Assembly (NCBI GenBank): GCA_012064385.1
Contig: QRDG01000341.1
Span: 1,326,224-1,390,223 of the forward strand
Length of the DNA stretch: 64,000 bases
Source of the DNA: Puccinellia tenuiflora
Lineage: Eukaryota; Streptophyta; Magnoliopsida; Poales; Poaceae
Direction: 5' to 3'
Both the position numbers and the translations under genes were made by a program. Shown in pieces: positions 1-10,616 of this stretch; position 1 is the first letter of the stretch; every line of letters starts with the position of its first letter. Under the pieces are notes generated by a model. It did no database searches. It saw nothing but the letters and a program-made list of their open reading frames with translations, and had not been told where the DNA came from.

Positions 1-370
1 ATTCTATTTTGAGGCACTTTTGGATAGTGCCTCCATTTGTAATTGTCATCAGTTTGAATAGTGCCTCCATTTGTAATTGTCAACACTTTCGTTAGTGCCA
101 CCAATTGCAATTTGAGGCACTATTGGATAGTGCCTCCATTTACAATTAGAGGCACTTTTCAATAGTGCCTCCATTTGCAATTAGAGGCACTTTTCAATAG
201 TGCCTCCATTTACAATTGGAGGCACTTTTCAATAATAACCATTTGAGGCACTATTTGATAGTGCCACCAATTTCAATTTGAGTCACTATTGGATAGTGCC
301 TCCAATAGTAACAATTTGAGGCACTATCCATAGTGCCTCTAATTCAAATTTGAGGCACTATCATGCAGAA
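1..370. repeat. Array of palindromic GAGGCACT/AGTGCCTC units (left)
   Basis: Imperfect units of about 35-40 bp, each with GAGGCACT, a short A/T-rich spacer and its complement AGTGCCTC. I count eight GAGGCACT and seven AGTGCCTC, plus variants such as GAGTCACT and AGTGCCAC. Each unit can fold into a short hairpin. A related array lies at 1685-2125. Dense short motifs in both orientations near an end resemble subterminal repeats of CACTA-type or fold-back elements; that class is inferred. The left end is outside the window. Confidence 0.7.
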
Positions 371-1684
371 AATTAAATGCACATATAGACGCATATATGA
401 TTAAACAATCTTACTACGCAGCAGTACAATAATCTTGCATTAGAACCAATGAAAACTGTGTAGCATGACCATCACATAACAGCATGCAGTACAACAGGTT
501 TGTCTTTTCAAAGACACAACTGTAGGAACAATGTCACATTACCAAAATATTTGAAGAATACAACAACCTACACATACTATGGATACAAAGTAATAATTTG
601 CATGTCTAGTTCACAGACTATGGTCTCGTCGCGCCATGTGTAATTGTGTCTTTCTTTGCATGTCTAGTTCACAGTNATGATGTTCCTAATTCCCCTACGT
701 CTGCCGGTCTGCGTGACTAATCAATAGTTGTTTTTGACGGCTCGGTATATCTTTAACCTGGATGTCTGGCGTGTTGCTTGCGCTCTATGCTTTTCTTCTG
801 TGTTGGTTGATTTTACAGCAGGCAATATATACATATATATACATGTTTTCTCTTACAGCTCGATGTAAGATGCGCTGCAGATCAATCGATCTATATGTAC
901 TTCGCACTTGAACAAATGATGAATAATAACTTTAGTTACGAAAAATAATTTTCCCATAACGGCCTGTCTATATGTACTTTTGATGTGCTCTTCTTTGTTG
1001 CTTTTCTTATTATATTATGTTATGTTGAAGGCCAGGATTAGTTGATAAACTATGTCAACCTCTCAGTCTCAGGGTCGATCTCCTATACCTCCTTTGCTGA
1101 GAAGGTATCTTTCCCCATCGTTGGCAAGATCTTCCGAAGAAGGACAATCACAACGATGTTTCAGGTCACTAGTGCTGCCCGCAATTGGGTCTCCTGGTTT
1201 CAGATTTTTTTTGTCCCCATCATTGGGAAGATCAATGTTTACTGGTCAGCCTTACTGGAAATTACTTTTAATCTGTGGACAAGTCATCACAAGTATTTCT
1301 TAGTGACTCGCTCATTGTCCAGGTAACTAGAGCGTTTGCAATTCACAGATCCTCGTCTTTGCCTTCCTCGAAAAAGATAAAGGACTCAGACTCCTGCTAC
1401 TACAGTTGAATTAGAAACCTAGATGCATGAACTGGTGCAACTTTTGTTTTGTGTGGTGCAGAGTGTTGTGCCTAGTTGCATAAACTTTTGAAACATGGCA
1501 TGTGAACTGCAAGTGAACTAGTGTTGTGAACTGTGGTGGTGCTGTGAACTATGATGTGCAGCATGTGAACTATCTGCAAGTATGGATTTGCTTTAAGTAT
1601 ATAGATGTTATGAGTATGGATTTGCTGTGAACTATATTTTGTTGTCTTAATTAAGAGCTTTCCTGGATTGATATCTTTTTCATT
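371..1684. other. Core between the two palindromic arrays, no gene seen
   Basis: AT-rich DNA without a convincing coding region. The 18-mer TGCATGTCTAGTTCACAG occurs twice, near 600 and 657, the second copy running into an undetermined base at 676. Open frames around 1042-1326 overlap in two frames and lack recognisable domains. Probably the internal part of a non-autonomous transposon. Confidence 0.5.
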
Positions 1685-2125
1685 TAGAGGCACTATCCAT
1701 TTAGAGGCACATCTAAAAGTGCCTCAAATAGTAACCATTTGAGGCACTTTTGATTAGTGCCTCTAAATGATAGTTATTAGAGGCACTTTTCAAAAATGCC
1801 TCTAAATGAATACTAATTGAGGCATCTAAAAGTGCCTCAAATACTAACCATTTGAGGCACTTTTGATTAGTGCCTCTAAATGATAGTTATTGGAGGCACT
1901 AATCAAAAGTGCCTCTAATGATTACTATTTGAGGCACTTTTAGATGCCTAAGATAGTATTCATTTAGAGGCATTTTTGGTTAGTGCCTCTAAATAAAAAC
2001 TTTTTGAGGCACTATTTTTAAACCGCCGTTAATTGCTAAATAATTTGAGGCATTACTTGTAAAAGTGCCTCCAAAAATAAACATCAGAGGCAGTTTTCAA
2101 ATGTGCCTCTAGGAAAGTGCCTCAA
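1685..2125. repeat. Array of palindromic GAGGCACT/AGTGCCTC units (right)
   Basis: Same motif family as at 1-370 but with a different spacer (AAATGATAGTTATT and variants). Units alternate between GAGGCACTTTT and AGTGCCTCTAAA. It stops at about 2125, where DNA flanking the F-box cluster begins. With the left array it would frame an element of at least 2.1 kb. Confidence 0.7.
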
Positions 2126-3118
2126 ATTCAAGGACGTGACATAGTGTCTTTTCTTTCTTGCGAAATAAGCCTACAGCCGCGGTTACTTGTCACCGCGTGC
2201 CTGGTGTCCTCGTTTCGACACTTTTTCAGTTCAGACACCGTAAAAGATTGGTACAGATTCCTGGTACAATCATTCCTTTTCCCCCGAAAACACAAAAAGA
2301 TTATCCTGATCCAATCTGTGTTCTTTTTTCCTCTCTGCAGTATATATCAAGTACCTGTATGTGGTTGCTAGGATACTGTCATCACAAGTCTTTTAATCAC
2401 AGCATGCAGATTGCACATCATATCAGGGGCGACTCACCAAAATGGGCTAAAGCTGTTCCATGCTTGGCACTGCATCAGCAGGCCAACAAAACTGCCAAAT
2501 TAAGTATGGAAAAGAAGACCCTGCACAAGGAACCCTTGATCATCATCAGCGTCATCATTGTTCCCAGGGCCACACCCTCCTTGCTTCTCTTATTCATGTT
2601 GGAAACAAACTGAATTGGAGTTTGGGTTTCCGACTGAAGGCGATGAATCCGTAATCCAAATAGTTCTATGTGAACTGGAGCCACCACAGAGCACTCCAAA
2701 TATGCAACTACCCTCCATACAAATCTTACCATTGGGCAAGAAAAGAAAACAGAATTATTAAAAGATTCAGCTCTACACACAAGATAGGCCTCATTGGTCC
2801 CAGGTATACAGGGTGTACGCAATAACCACAGTAACACCTTACTCTGAGATCATTCAGAAAAAGAAAATAACTTGGGCTGGGAGGGAGTATGAAACACCAG
2901 ATGTAGCCATACGGATACACGGTGCCATTAATTCACATGGCTTCACAAAATGACTTAACGGATAACATTACATTTCGTATCCAGAAGTCACAGTCTGTAC
3001 TTTTTCATCATATAAGTGCACATCAGCACAACTTGATTTGAAAAGAGCTAACAGCATGGATATATCAGGTTTAAACGTCATAAGGTTCCAAGATAATACC
3101 AGCGCTGAACTGCTATAG
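2126..3118. other. 3' flank of F-box copy A
   Basis: Non-coding DNA homologous to the 3' flanks of the other F-box copies. The stretch near 2640-2900 (phrases such as TCCAAATAGTT, GGGCAAGAAAAG and ATCATTCAGAAAAAG) recurs near 4530-4660 plus 6408-6450, 10140-10360 and 13500-13690. No exon found. Confidence 0.6.
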
Positions 3119-3746
3119 TCAGGCCAAAGCAGAAAATTGGTATTGTTCATTCCTTTCAAAGGGATCAGCTAGATCCAACTCATGGAGATCCAAATCATGG
3201 ACATGAAAATACCAAGCGGAGCGATAAGACCAATCTGGTGTAAAATGAAACCGAGCACCTCTTGAGGCCTTGCTATCCAGCTGAAGCTTCTTACGTTGTT
3301 GTGCAATGAACTGCTCACTGGAATCATCCTTATGAACCTCAAGAGTCATTAACTCTAGAACTTTGGCATTTAGTACAAAGAATGTAGCGAAGTCAACATG
3401 TGATTTGATACCCCGATAATATCGCCAGGAAATTGTCTTCAGACGGATATCAAGAGATCTTATAACATCTCGGTGCTTACGACGCCACAAGTTGGTTTCC
3501 CCTGGCCCACTTGACTGACATTGAACATAGCCAAAAAAATGAACCATTTCAGAACAATAAATAGATCAAGCGAGCACTGTACAATATGAACCATCAAGGA
3601 AGAATCATCACCGCAATGTACAACTTCACCAAGCACGGAAAGCATCTCATCAAGTCAATAATCACGTTCAGACTAAGAGTATGCATAGAGACCGCTAAAA
3701 TCTTGACAGTGTGCACCGTTGTCGTCAGGGTATCAACCCGCAATCC
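3119..3746 (-). pseudogene. F-box/LRR/FBD copy A, 5'-truncated (last two exons only)
   Basis: Two exons homologous to the end of intact copy C. The first (3746-3612, 45 codons) encodes GLRVDTLTTTVHTVKILAV through the LRR-like MRCFPCL; the second (3514-3119) encodes the FBD-like C-terminus, with WRYYRGIKSHVDFATFF and a TGA stop. The intron 3611-3515 has GT-AG ends. The last exon is 15 bp longer than in C through an in-frame repeat (DLHELDLADPF). The large first exon with the F-box is missing: at about 3826 the sequence becomes 3' flank of the next copy. Both remaining exons are open, but without start or F-box this is a remnant. Confidence 0.85.
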
Positions 3747-4707
3747 CTTCATGAAGCATGGAAGATAACATTAGCACATCTACAAGTACAGATAATGTGT
3801 GATTCATCACCAGATAAAAAATGCCAATAACACAAATCTTACAGTCACTCTGCTTTTTATAAAATAAATATCCTTGAGCTTTCCAAACAAGGAACCACGG
3901 CCAAGGATGTCTGAAATGAACAGGCTATTCACTGAATTACTGAATATTTCAACGTTTCTTTGGACATTGTAGAGTTCCTGACACCTTAAAGGAGAGAAAG
4001 GATTCATGATACATTTTTTTTTCCTCTACGGTATCTATTTGTGATGCGATACTTGTAAACTTTCCGAGTGCATCGTATCTTCCATGTACCTGCAGGTGGT
4101 TGCTATAATTCAGTCGTCGGGATTCTCAAAATTAGCCTCTCTGATTTGGATGGTCTCCTTTACTCAATTCAAATTAACAGCAATTTATATTAGTAGATTA
4201 CACGTGCAAACCTGATTCGCCAAAAAGAGCTCAGATTGTTTCATCTTCTGCATTGCACCAGCACGCCAACATACTGCCAATCAAATTTATCTGACACGGA
4301 ATGGAATCCAGGACAGGACTTCTTGCTCATCATTCTGGGCGGTGTCCGCTTTGGAAAACCTATGAAGCAATTCCTTGCTTCTCAACATCAAGTCCATTCA
4401 TTCTCAACATCAAGTCCATTCATGCTGCAAACAAAAGAATTACATGCTTCCTAGATGATGTACACTGAAAAGCTTCCCAGCTGCTCTACAGCCAAACTGA
4501 ATTTTGGTGTTCTGACTAAAGGTGATGGATCTATAATCCAGATAGTTTAATGTAAACTGGAGACATCACACAGCATTCCGAATGTGCAACTACACTCCAT
4601 ATAAATCCATTTGGCAAGAAAAGAAAACAGAATTATTAAAAGATTCAGCTCGACGCGCAACACATTACTCATTGATCACTGGTATACATTGTGTACCCAA
4701 TTACTCA
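3747..4707. other. Duplication junction and start of copy B 3' flank
   Basis: Up to about 3825 this is intron-1 DNA of copy A. From about 3826 (CTTTCCAAACAAGGAACCAC) it matches the flank found again near 13190-13440. The change marks an unequal-exchange or deletion junction that removed exon 1 of copy A. No coding exon. Confidence 0.6.
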
Positions 4708-6407
4708 TTGAGCAATGGAACCTCTTCAGAGACTGTTTGAGCTGGCCACGGTCCAAGGGGTGTTGTCTGAGTTAAAGCTAGGGGCTGCTTCAATTAGAGT
4801 GAGTTTCTATGCCGATGATGCTGCGTTGTTTGTGAATCCTTCCAGTTCCGACATCACGGCAGTGCAGCAGATTCTTCATCTGTTCGGAAATGCTTCTGGG
4901 TTACGAACGAGCCTCGAGAAGTGTGTGGCCTACCCTGTTGCTTGCCAAGGAATCGATCTTTCAGTTTTGCTGGCCGGTTTTAGAGGTGCACAGGGACATT
5001 TCCCTTGCCAATACCTAGGTCTTCCGCTTGGGTTCCGAAAGCCAAAGAAGGTTGAAGTGCAATTCTTGCTTGATAGGGCCATGGGTAGGCTCAAAGGGTG
5101 GAAGGGCAAGCTTCTGAACCGAAAGGGCAGACTTGCTCTGATCAACAGTGTGCTGACGGCCACGGCCACATATTTTTTGACTGTCTTCCAACCTGAGAAG
5201 TGGATGATCAAGCGGTTCGATAAGCTACGCCGCAATTTCCTTTGGTCGCCTGATGAGGAAGCTTCTGGAGGGAAGTGTTTGGTCAGTTGGCGTAAGGTCT
5301 GCGCCCCCACTTCGTTGGGTGGGCTGGGCATCAAGGAGATGCAGGCTTTCAGCAGAGCACTCCGGTTGAGATGGGAGTGGTTCAGGTGGACTGATCGCGT
5401 GAGGCCATGGATTGGCACTGAGACGCCGTGTGACAAGGTTGACAAGGCTCTCTTTTCGGCTTGCACCAGGATCCAGCTTGGCAATGGCGAGATCGCCAGC
5501 TTTTGGGCTGACAAGTGGCTTGATGGGGCAGCTCCTATGCAGATCGCGCCTCTCTGTTTTCCGTTGGCTAGGCGAAAAAACCTTTCTGTCAGAGAAGCCC
5601 TTTCCAATGACAGATGGGTCTGCGGCCTTCAGAGAATCTCTACAGAAGCGCAGCTTGATCAATTCATAAACCTCTGGCAGCTGCTGCAACCGGTGACGCT
5701 GAATGAGGACATGGATACCATTGCTTGGACTTTGACTGCCGATGGCCGCTACACGGCGAGATCGGCATATCATGCCCAATTCTTGGGCAGGATGCATCAA
5801 CCCAATCTCGACTTGGTCTGGAAGCTCAGGGCTGAGGGCAAAGTCAAATTCTTCTTCTGGCTTGCTCTCCAAAACCGCAATTGGACTGCTGAGAAGAGGC
5901 GAGACCAGGGTTTGACACACAACGACAGTTGTTGCCTTTGTGATCAGAGTTTCGAGACTGCCTCACACTTAGCCCTTTCTTGCCCTTATGCCCGTGAGGT
6001 GTGGCATTGTTTTCAGGTCACGGATCCTTCTACCGTGCAGCTTGCCGAGGCCTACACTTCCTTGGGTGAGTGGTGGGCAAAGGCTGGTGGCGGCAAGTTT
6101 GATCTGCACAAGCACAGAAGACTATCTCTGTCAGTTTATATCATCTGGCATATCTGGAAGGAAAGAGGAAGACGTGTGTTCCAGGACGAGATGATGCCGG
6201 CGCTGGCTTTGTCGGCCCTTGTTCGGGCTGATCTTGAGTTGTTATCCATCGCCAGAGGCGTTATGTAATCTGAGTCCGAGGCATTTTTTGTGCTCACGAC
6301 TGTGTGTGAGTTTGAACGCCTTAGGGCTGTTCGGGTGTTTGTATGTGTTTTTCCCCCTTCTATAATGAAATAAGGCAGAGCTCCTGCCGTCCCCGTTCAA
6401 AAACACC
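4708..6407 (+). mobile_element. 5'-truncated LINE (L1-type)
   Basis: Insertion in the 3' flank of copy B. It starts inside the reverse transcriptase frame and ends with a short tail, CCGTTCAAAAA. The 7-bp sequence TTACTCA lies just before the 5' end (4701-4707) and again at 6408-6414, a probable target-site duplication. The flank interrupted here is continuous in copies A, C and E. The 3' end motif AAGGCAGAGCTCCTGCCGT recurs inverted near 55015-55060, so both belong to related LINE families. Confidence 0.8.
4715..6268 (+). CDS. LINE ORF2 fragment: RT C-terminal half and zinc-binding domain
   Basis: Frame of 517 codons without a stop. Near residue 30 it has the YADDA catalytic motif of reverse transcriptase, then the palm/thumb region (QYLGLPLG, GRLALINSVLTA), and near the end the plant LINE RT zinc-binding domain with CCLC...H...C spacing and VKFFFWLAL. 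Endonuclease and the first part of RT are absent because of 5' truncation; the first ATG is an internal methionine, not a start. Such a protein cannot support retrotransposition alone. The intact frame suggests a fairly recent insertion. Confidence 0.85.
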   Translation: MEPLQRLFELATVQGVLSELKLGAASIRVSFYADDAALFVNPSSSDITAVQQILHLFGNASGLRTSLEKCVAYPVACQGIDLSVLLAGFRGAQGHFPCQYLGLPLGFRKPKKVEVQFLLDRAMGRLKGWKGKLLNRKGRLALINSVLTATATYFLTVFQPEKWMIKRFDKLRRNFLWSPDEEASGGKCLVSWRKVCAPTSLGGLGIKEMQAFSRALRLRWEWFRWTDRVRPWIGTETPCDKVDKALFSACTRIQLGNGEIASFWADKWLDGAAPMQIAPLCFPLARRKNLSVREALSNDRWVCGLQRISTEAQLDQFINLWQLLQPVTLNEDMDTIAWTLTADGRYTARSAYHAQFLGRMHQPNLDLVWKLRAEGKVKFFFWLALQNRNWTAEKRRDQGLTHNDSCCLCDQSFETASHLALSCPYAREVWHCFQVTDPSTVQLAEAYTSLGEWWAKAGGGKFDLHKHRRLSLSVYIIWHIWKERGRRVFQDEMMPALALSALVRADLELLSIARGVM

Positions 6408-6929
6408 TTACTCAGAGATCATTCAGAAAAAGAAAATAGCTTGGGCTGAGAGGGACTTTGAGAAAGGATATGGGCGTGGATACTCGGCACCATCAATTTG
6501 CATGGCCCCAAGGTTTTCATGTCGTTGAGTCGAGCCGAGCTTGAGGAATTGAGTCGACATGTCACCCGCTATGTCGACAACTTAGCGTTGGCGTAATAAT
6601 AATAAATAACAAATAATATGGCAGGAAATGTGAAATTATGCCGCATATGGCAGCAAAGTAGGAGACTTAGCAACATAAAATACGGTGAACTAATACAATA
6701 GTAGTTGATGGCCTAACTCTAAGACACATCCCCAAGCCCCGTAAAAGACTTAACGGATAACATCATTTGGTATTCAGAAACCACACAACTTTGTACTTTC
6801 TCAATACAAAAGTGCACATCAGAAACAAATCAATTTCAACAAAGCCAACAGCATGGATATCACGTTTAAATGCATAAGGTTCCAAGATAATACCAACTTA
6901 AAAAACTACAAACATGAGAACTCCTGCTG
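6408..6929. other. 3' flank of F-box copy B
   Basis: Continues the flank interrupted by the LINE (CTTACTCAGAGATCATTCAG), then lineage-specific DNA at 6510-6720, then the region next to the stop codon shared with copies C and E (CACACAACTTTGTACTTTCT). No coding exon. Confidence 0.6.
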
Positions 6930-8640
6930 TTAGGACAAAGCACTAAATTGGTAAGGATCTTTCGATTCAAAGGGATCAGCTAGATCCAAATCATGGACAC
7001 GTAAATACGAAGCACTGTGATGAGACCAATCTGGTGTAAAAAGAAGTCGAGCACCTCTGGAGGCCTTGCTGTCCAACTAAAGCATCTTACGATGTTGTGC
7101 AAAAAACTCCTCATTGTAATCTTCCTTATTAACTGTGAGAGTCATGAACTCTAGCACTCGGACGTTTAGCAGAAAGAACGTGGCAAAGTCAACATGTGAC
7201 TTAATGCCTCGATAACATCGCCAAGAAATTGTCTTCAGACGGATGTCAGAAGATCTTATAAAATCCCGGTGCTTCCGACACCATAAGTTGGTTTTCCCTG
7301 GTCCAATAGACTGAAAAAGAATATAGAATTCAAAACCAACCGTTTCAGAACAGTAAGTTTATAAAACAAGCACTGAATAATATGAACCGTCACAAAAAAA
7401 TTTATCACCTCAATGTATAGCTTCTCCAAGCATGGAAAGCATCTCATCAAGTCAATAACAGCATCCAGACTAAGAGCACGCAAATCAACAGCTAAAATCT
7501 TGACCGTGTGCACTGCTGTCGTTAGGTTATCAACACGGAGTCCCTTCATGAAGTAAGGAAGACAATATTAAGCCATCTGTAAGTGCAGATAATATGTAAT
7601 AGCACAGAGAAATGCAGGCCCATGAAGGCAAGTACGAACGCCACAGGTACCTGAATAACCGTCGAGCCAAACACGAGTCTCGTACTAGAATAACAAAATA
7701 GGCAACCTAAGATCTCCAGTTTAGGCGCGGAGATTACCAATGTATGCGGGTGATCTGAACCAAGTTGGAGCAACCTCTCAAGACAAGGAGCACTCTCAAT
7801 GATGAGTTCACTAAATCGGAGCCATTCGGAGACAGCAGAAGCCAGAGCTATTCTGAATCAGCAAGCATTCCAAAGCAGGGCAACCGTCAATCATGGCATG
7901 CAGTGACGATTCGGAGACGCTGACCCATTCAAGCGCGAGCTTCTTAAGGAAGTGAAGCGCTTGAGCAGTGCTGTCAGGGAGTTGGCAACACATAGGGTGT
8001 CACAGAATCGTAAGGCGGCTGCCAGCAGCGGCTGCCGCGTTGCCGGTGGACTCGGCAACCTGACGAACATCTTTCCAGAGCTGCACAGTTCAAGCTCCTG
8101 TAGGTTGTCGAGGGCAGGGGACCGGAGCCAGGCATCGGCTCGGTCGCTGTGGAGGTTGTACACGGGCGCAGAGAACCGGCGTCCGGGGCCCGGATGGCCG
8201 GAGAGGATGCGCTCCACGACGGCGTCGATGGCGTGCTCGTCGTTGCAGAGCCAATTGTGGTCCAGATTGAGAGGGGCGGAGCGCCAGAGGTGGCGCCACC
8301 GGGAGGCGAGGATCTGCGTGCGGGCGCCTTCCTTGGTGGGAAGGAGCGAGATGATGTCCCCGAGGACGCCGTCGGGGAGGTGGCTGATGCGGTCGCCGGC
8401 GCCTTCAATCGCTCCGGGCAGCGGCGGCTCCTGGCCTTCCGCGGTATTGGGCGCCTCCGCGGCAGCCGGCGCCGCTAGCATCATCTTCCACGAACTATCA
8501 AGACCTTCCTCGTCGAGGACACCGGCGCCTTCATCCGCTGCGGGAAGCGGCCGCTCCTGGTCCTCCATTTCGGCTCTAGGGTTGGGCGCCTCGAGCGCCG
8601 CTAGCTTTCTCTTCCTCGGACTAGGACGGCCAGCCTCCAT
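6930..8640 (-). pseudogene. F-box/LRR/FBD copy B, disabled
   Basis: Same three-exon plan as intact copy C: exon 1 8640-7651, exon 2 7543-7409, exon 3 7310-6930. The start MEAGRPSPRKRK and the F-box (DRISHLPDGVLGDIISLLPT) are intact. After LCVA the frame is lost through a 16-nt deletion between two TGGCAA repeats (near 7990). There is also a 6-nt deletion near 7948, a deletion of more than 50 nt near 7820, and a CAG-to-TAG stop in exon 3 near 7078 (ML*LDS). Splice sites remain. It could at most give a truncated F-box protein. Confidence 0.9.
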
Positions 8641-8950
8641 CCCAATGGCCGGCGGCCTGTGCACGGTACGGCCGAACACTCGGTCAAGGAAGGAAGGGAG
8701 CTAGCTAAGGGTTGGTGCCCAGGGTCTGGCCGCCGTCGCCGGAGCTGAAACTATCGGAGGAGCGCGGCGGCGGTTTTGGATTTGGGGTAAAAGCGTGTGA
8801 AGAATCTGAGCGAGGAAATGAAATCTGAAAGGCCCGCAAAGCCCGGTCCAGGACTAATAAGTGGGCTGACAGGTGAGCGAGAGCTTGCAGGATCCAGGCT
8901 TCCATTTCGTCTCCCAGTCTGCTTATTTGATTTGGGTATCAATTATAAAT
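8641..8950 (-). promoter_or_regulatory. Upstream region of copy B
   Basis: GC-rich 5' leader and promoter region homologous to that of copy C. A TGGGCT motif at 8862-8867 (site II-like, common in plant housekeeping promoters) is shared with copy C. No clear TATA box seen. Confidence 0.4.
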
Positions 8951-8952
8951 TA

Positions 8953-9035
8953 CTCCCTCCGTATTAAAATGTAAAATGTTTTACTATTTTGCTTTTCATC
9001 CGTATCTAGACATGTTTTAGTGAAGAGTATTATTT
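8953..9035. mobile_element. Half of a Stowaway-type MITE
   Basis: Starts with CTCCCTCCGTATTAAAATG after a TA dinucleotide and contains ATCTAGACATGTTTTAGTG, both typical of grass Stowaway elements. The matching inverted end is missing, so only the left half survives. Confidence 0.65.
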
Positions 9036-10616
9036 TAAAAGATATTGCTGCTGATGTTGCTGTTATTATTAGCATTACAAAAATAAATAAATAAATAACA
9101 GTCTATATTTGGTGTCAGCTTGCCAGTTTCTCTCATTCGTAAAAAGGGTGAAAAAAGGATAATTAGAAGAAAGTGTGACACCAGGCACCACAAATTCTCC
9201 TTTAATAGTAAAAACTATTTCAGAACCATCAGCCAAATGTCCACAGCATTTTTCTAGCAGTAGAAAGACACAATGTACTACTGATCCACACGTGCATACA
9301 TGATTCACTAACAAGTTTGAAGTGGCACATCTTCAGCATTTACGTAAGCATGGCAACAAACTACCAAACAAATTGTGCAGTTCAACAGACTATGACAACG
9401 AAGAAAACGGCGACTCTTAACTCGATTTTCAGGGTCTTCACTTCCTGGCAGACAATCGAACTCTTTGGTCCGCAGAAGGTGGAGCAAGAAATCTCGCCAA
9501 CACTGAAGGCAAATGTCTGGCCTGTGTTGGCGGCTCCCAGCAACTTCAGGGTGGCTCCCTAGTCCCTACATGCCGATACCATCACTCTGCTTCTGATGAA
9601 ATCTATACTTGAGCTTCCAAACAAACAAACAAAAAATAGTAGATCAGCTGCGCGGCGGCCAACACCGGGCTTGATCAAAGCAGTTCAACATCAGGATCAT
9701 TTACGCCGGAAAAAAAAACTAATTTCCTTACTTCCTAGATGGATTTTCCATTCCCACTGAAGCTATAGATCTGCACCCCAAATAGCTGATGTGAACTGGG
9801 GAAATCATAGACATTCTGAATGTGCAACTAGGCAAGGGGGAAAAATGACTGGTGAGACATGTTTACACCAAAGCAATGATGACCACAGTAATACATTGAT
9901 CCGAGGGAGCACCATGCAGTCGTGCATGACTTAATAAAATTACTTGACAGATAAACATCACATCTGATGTTCAGAAGCAACATGGTGCTGTATTGAAATC
10001 TGGATATAGGAAGCAATTCCTTGCTCTCAACACGGGGCCATTCATGCTGGAAACAAAAATAATTACTTGCTTCCTAGATGCTACTATACAGCGACAAGTT
10101 TCCCAGACGCTGCTCTACGCCAAACTGAATTTTGGTGTGGATCCATAATCCAAATAGTTTTAAGTAAACTGGAGACATCACATTACATTCCAATTGTGCA
10201 ACTATCCTCCATACAAATCTTATTACCATTTGGGCAAAAAAGAAACCATAATTATTAAAAGATTCAGCTCTACACGCAAGACATGCCTCCTTGATCCCTG
10301 GTATATCCATTCTGTAAGCAATAACCACAGTAACCTTACTCTGCAATCATTCGAAAAAACACAATAACTTGGGTTGAGAAGGATTCCACAAAGGATATGG
10401 GAGTGGATACTGAGCACCATAAATTTGCATGGCCCGGTAAAAAGATTTAACGGATAGCATCATTTGGTATTCAGAAGCCACACAACTCCTTACTTTCTCA
10501 TCATATACACCAGCACAAATTGATTTCAACAGAGCAAACGCAGATATAATGTTCAAATGCCGAAGGTTCCAAGATAATACCAACTTAAAAAACTACAAAC
10601 ATGAGAACTACTACGG
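9036..10616. other. Two successive F-box 3' flanks, one without a gene
   Basis: 10020-10616 is the 3' flank of copy C. In front of it, about 9320-10010, lies a second homologous flank (TGTGCAACTAGGCAAGGGGG, ACATGTTTACACCAAAGCAATG, GATGTTCAGAAGC) with no gene body attached. This implies a deleted F-box copy. No coding exon found. Confidence 0.55.

Noticed and set aside
1042..1326. Two overlapping plus-strand frames of 83-94 codons
   Set aside because: Overlap in different frames, no domain, lie in the core between transposon-like arrays.
5225..5920. Open frames on the minus strand over the LINE (about 230 codons, also 4930-5607)
   Set aside because: Shadow frames of the LINE RT coding strand; no domains.
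8149..8704. Plus-strand frames over F-box exon 1 (also at 11838-12287, 31843-32409 and 45266-45812)
   Set aside because: They recur at the same place in every F-box copy because they mirror the coding strand; no independent domain.
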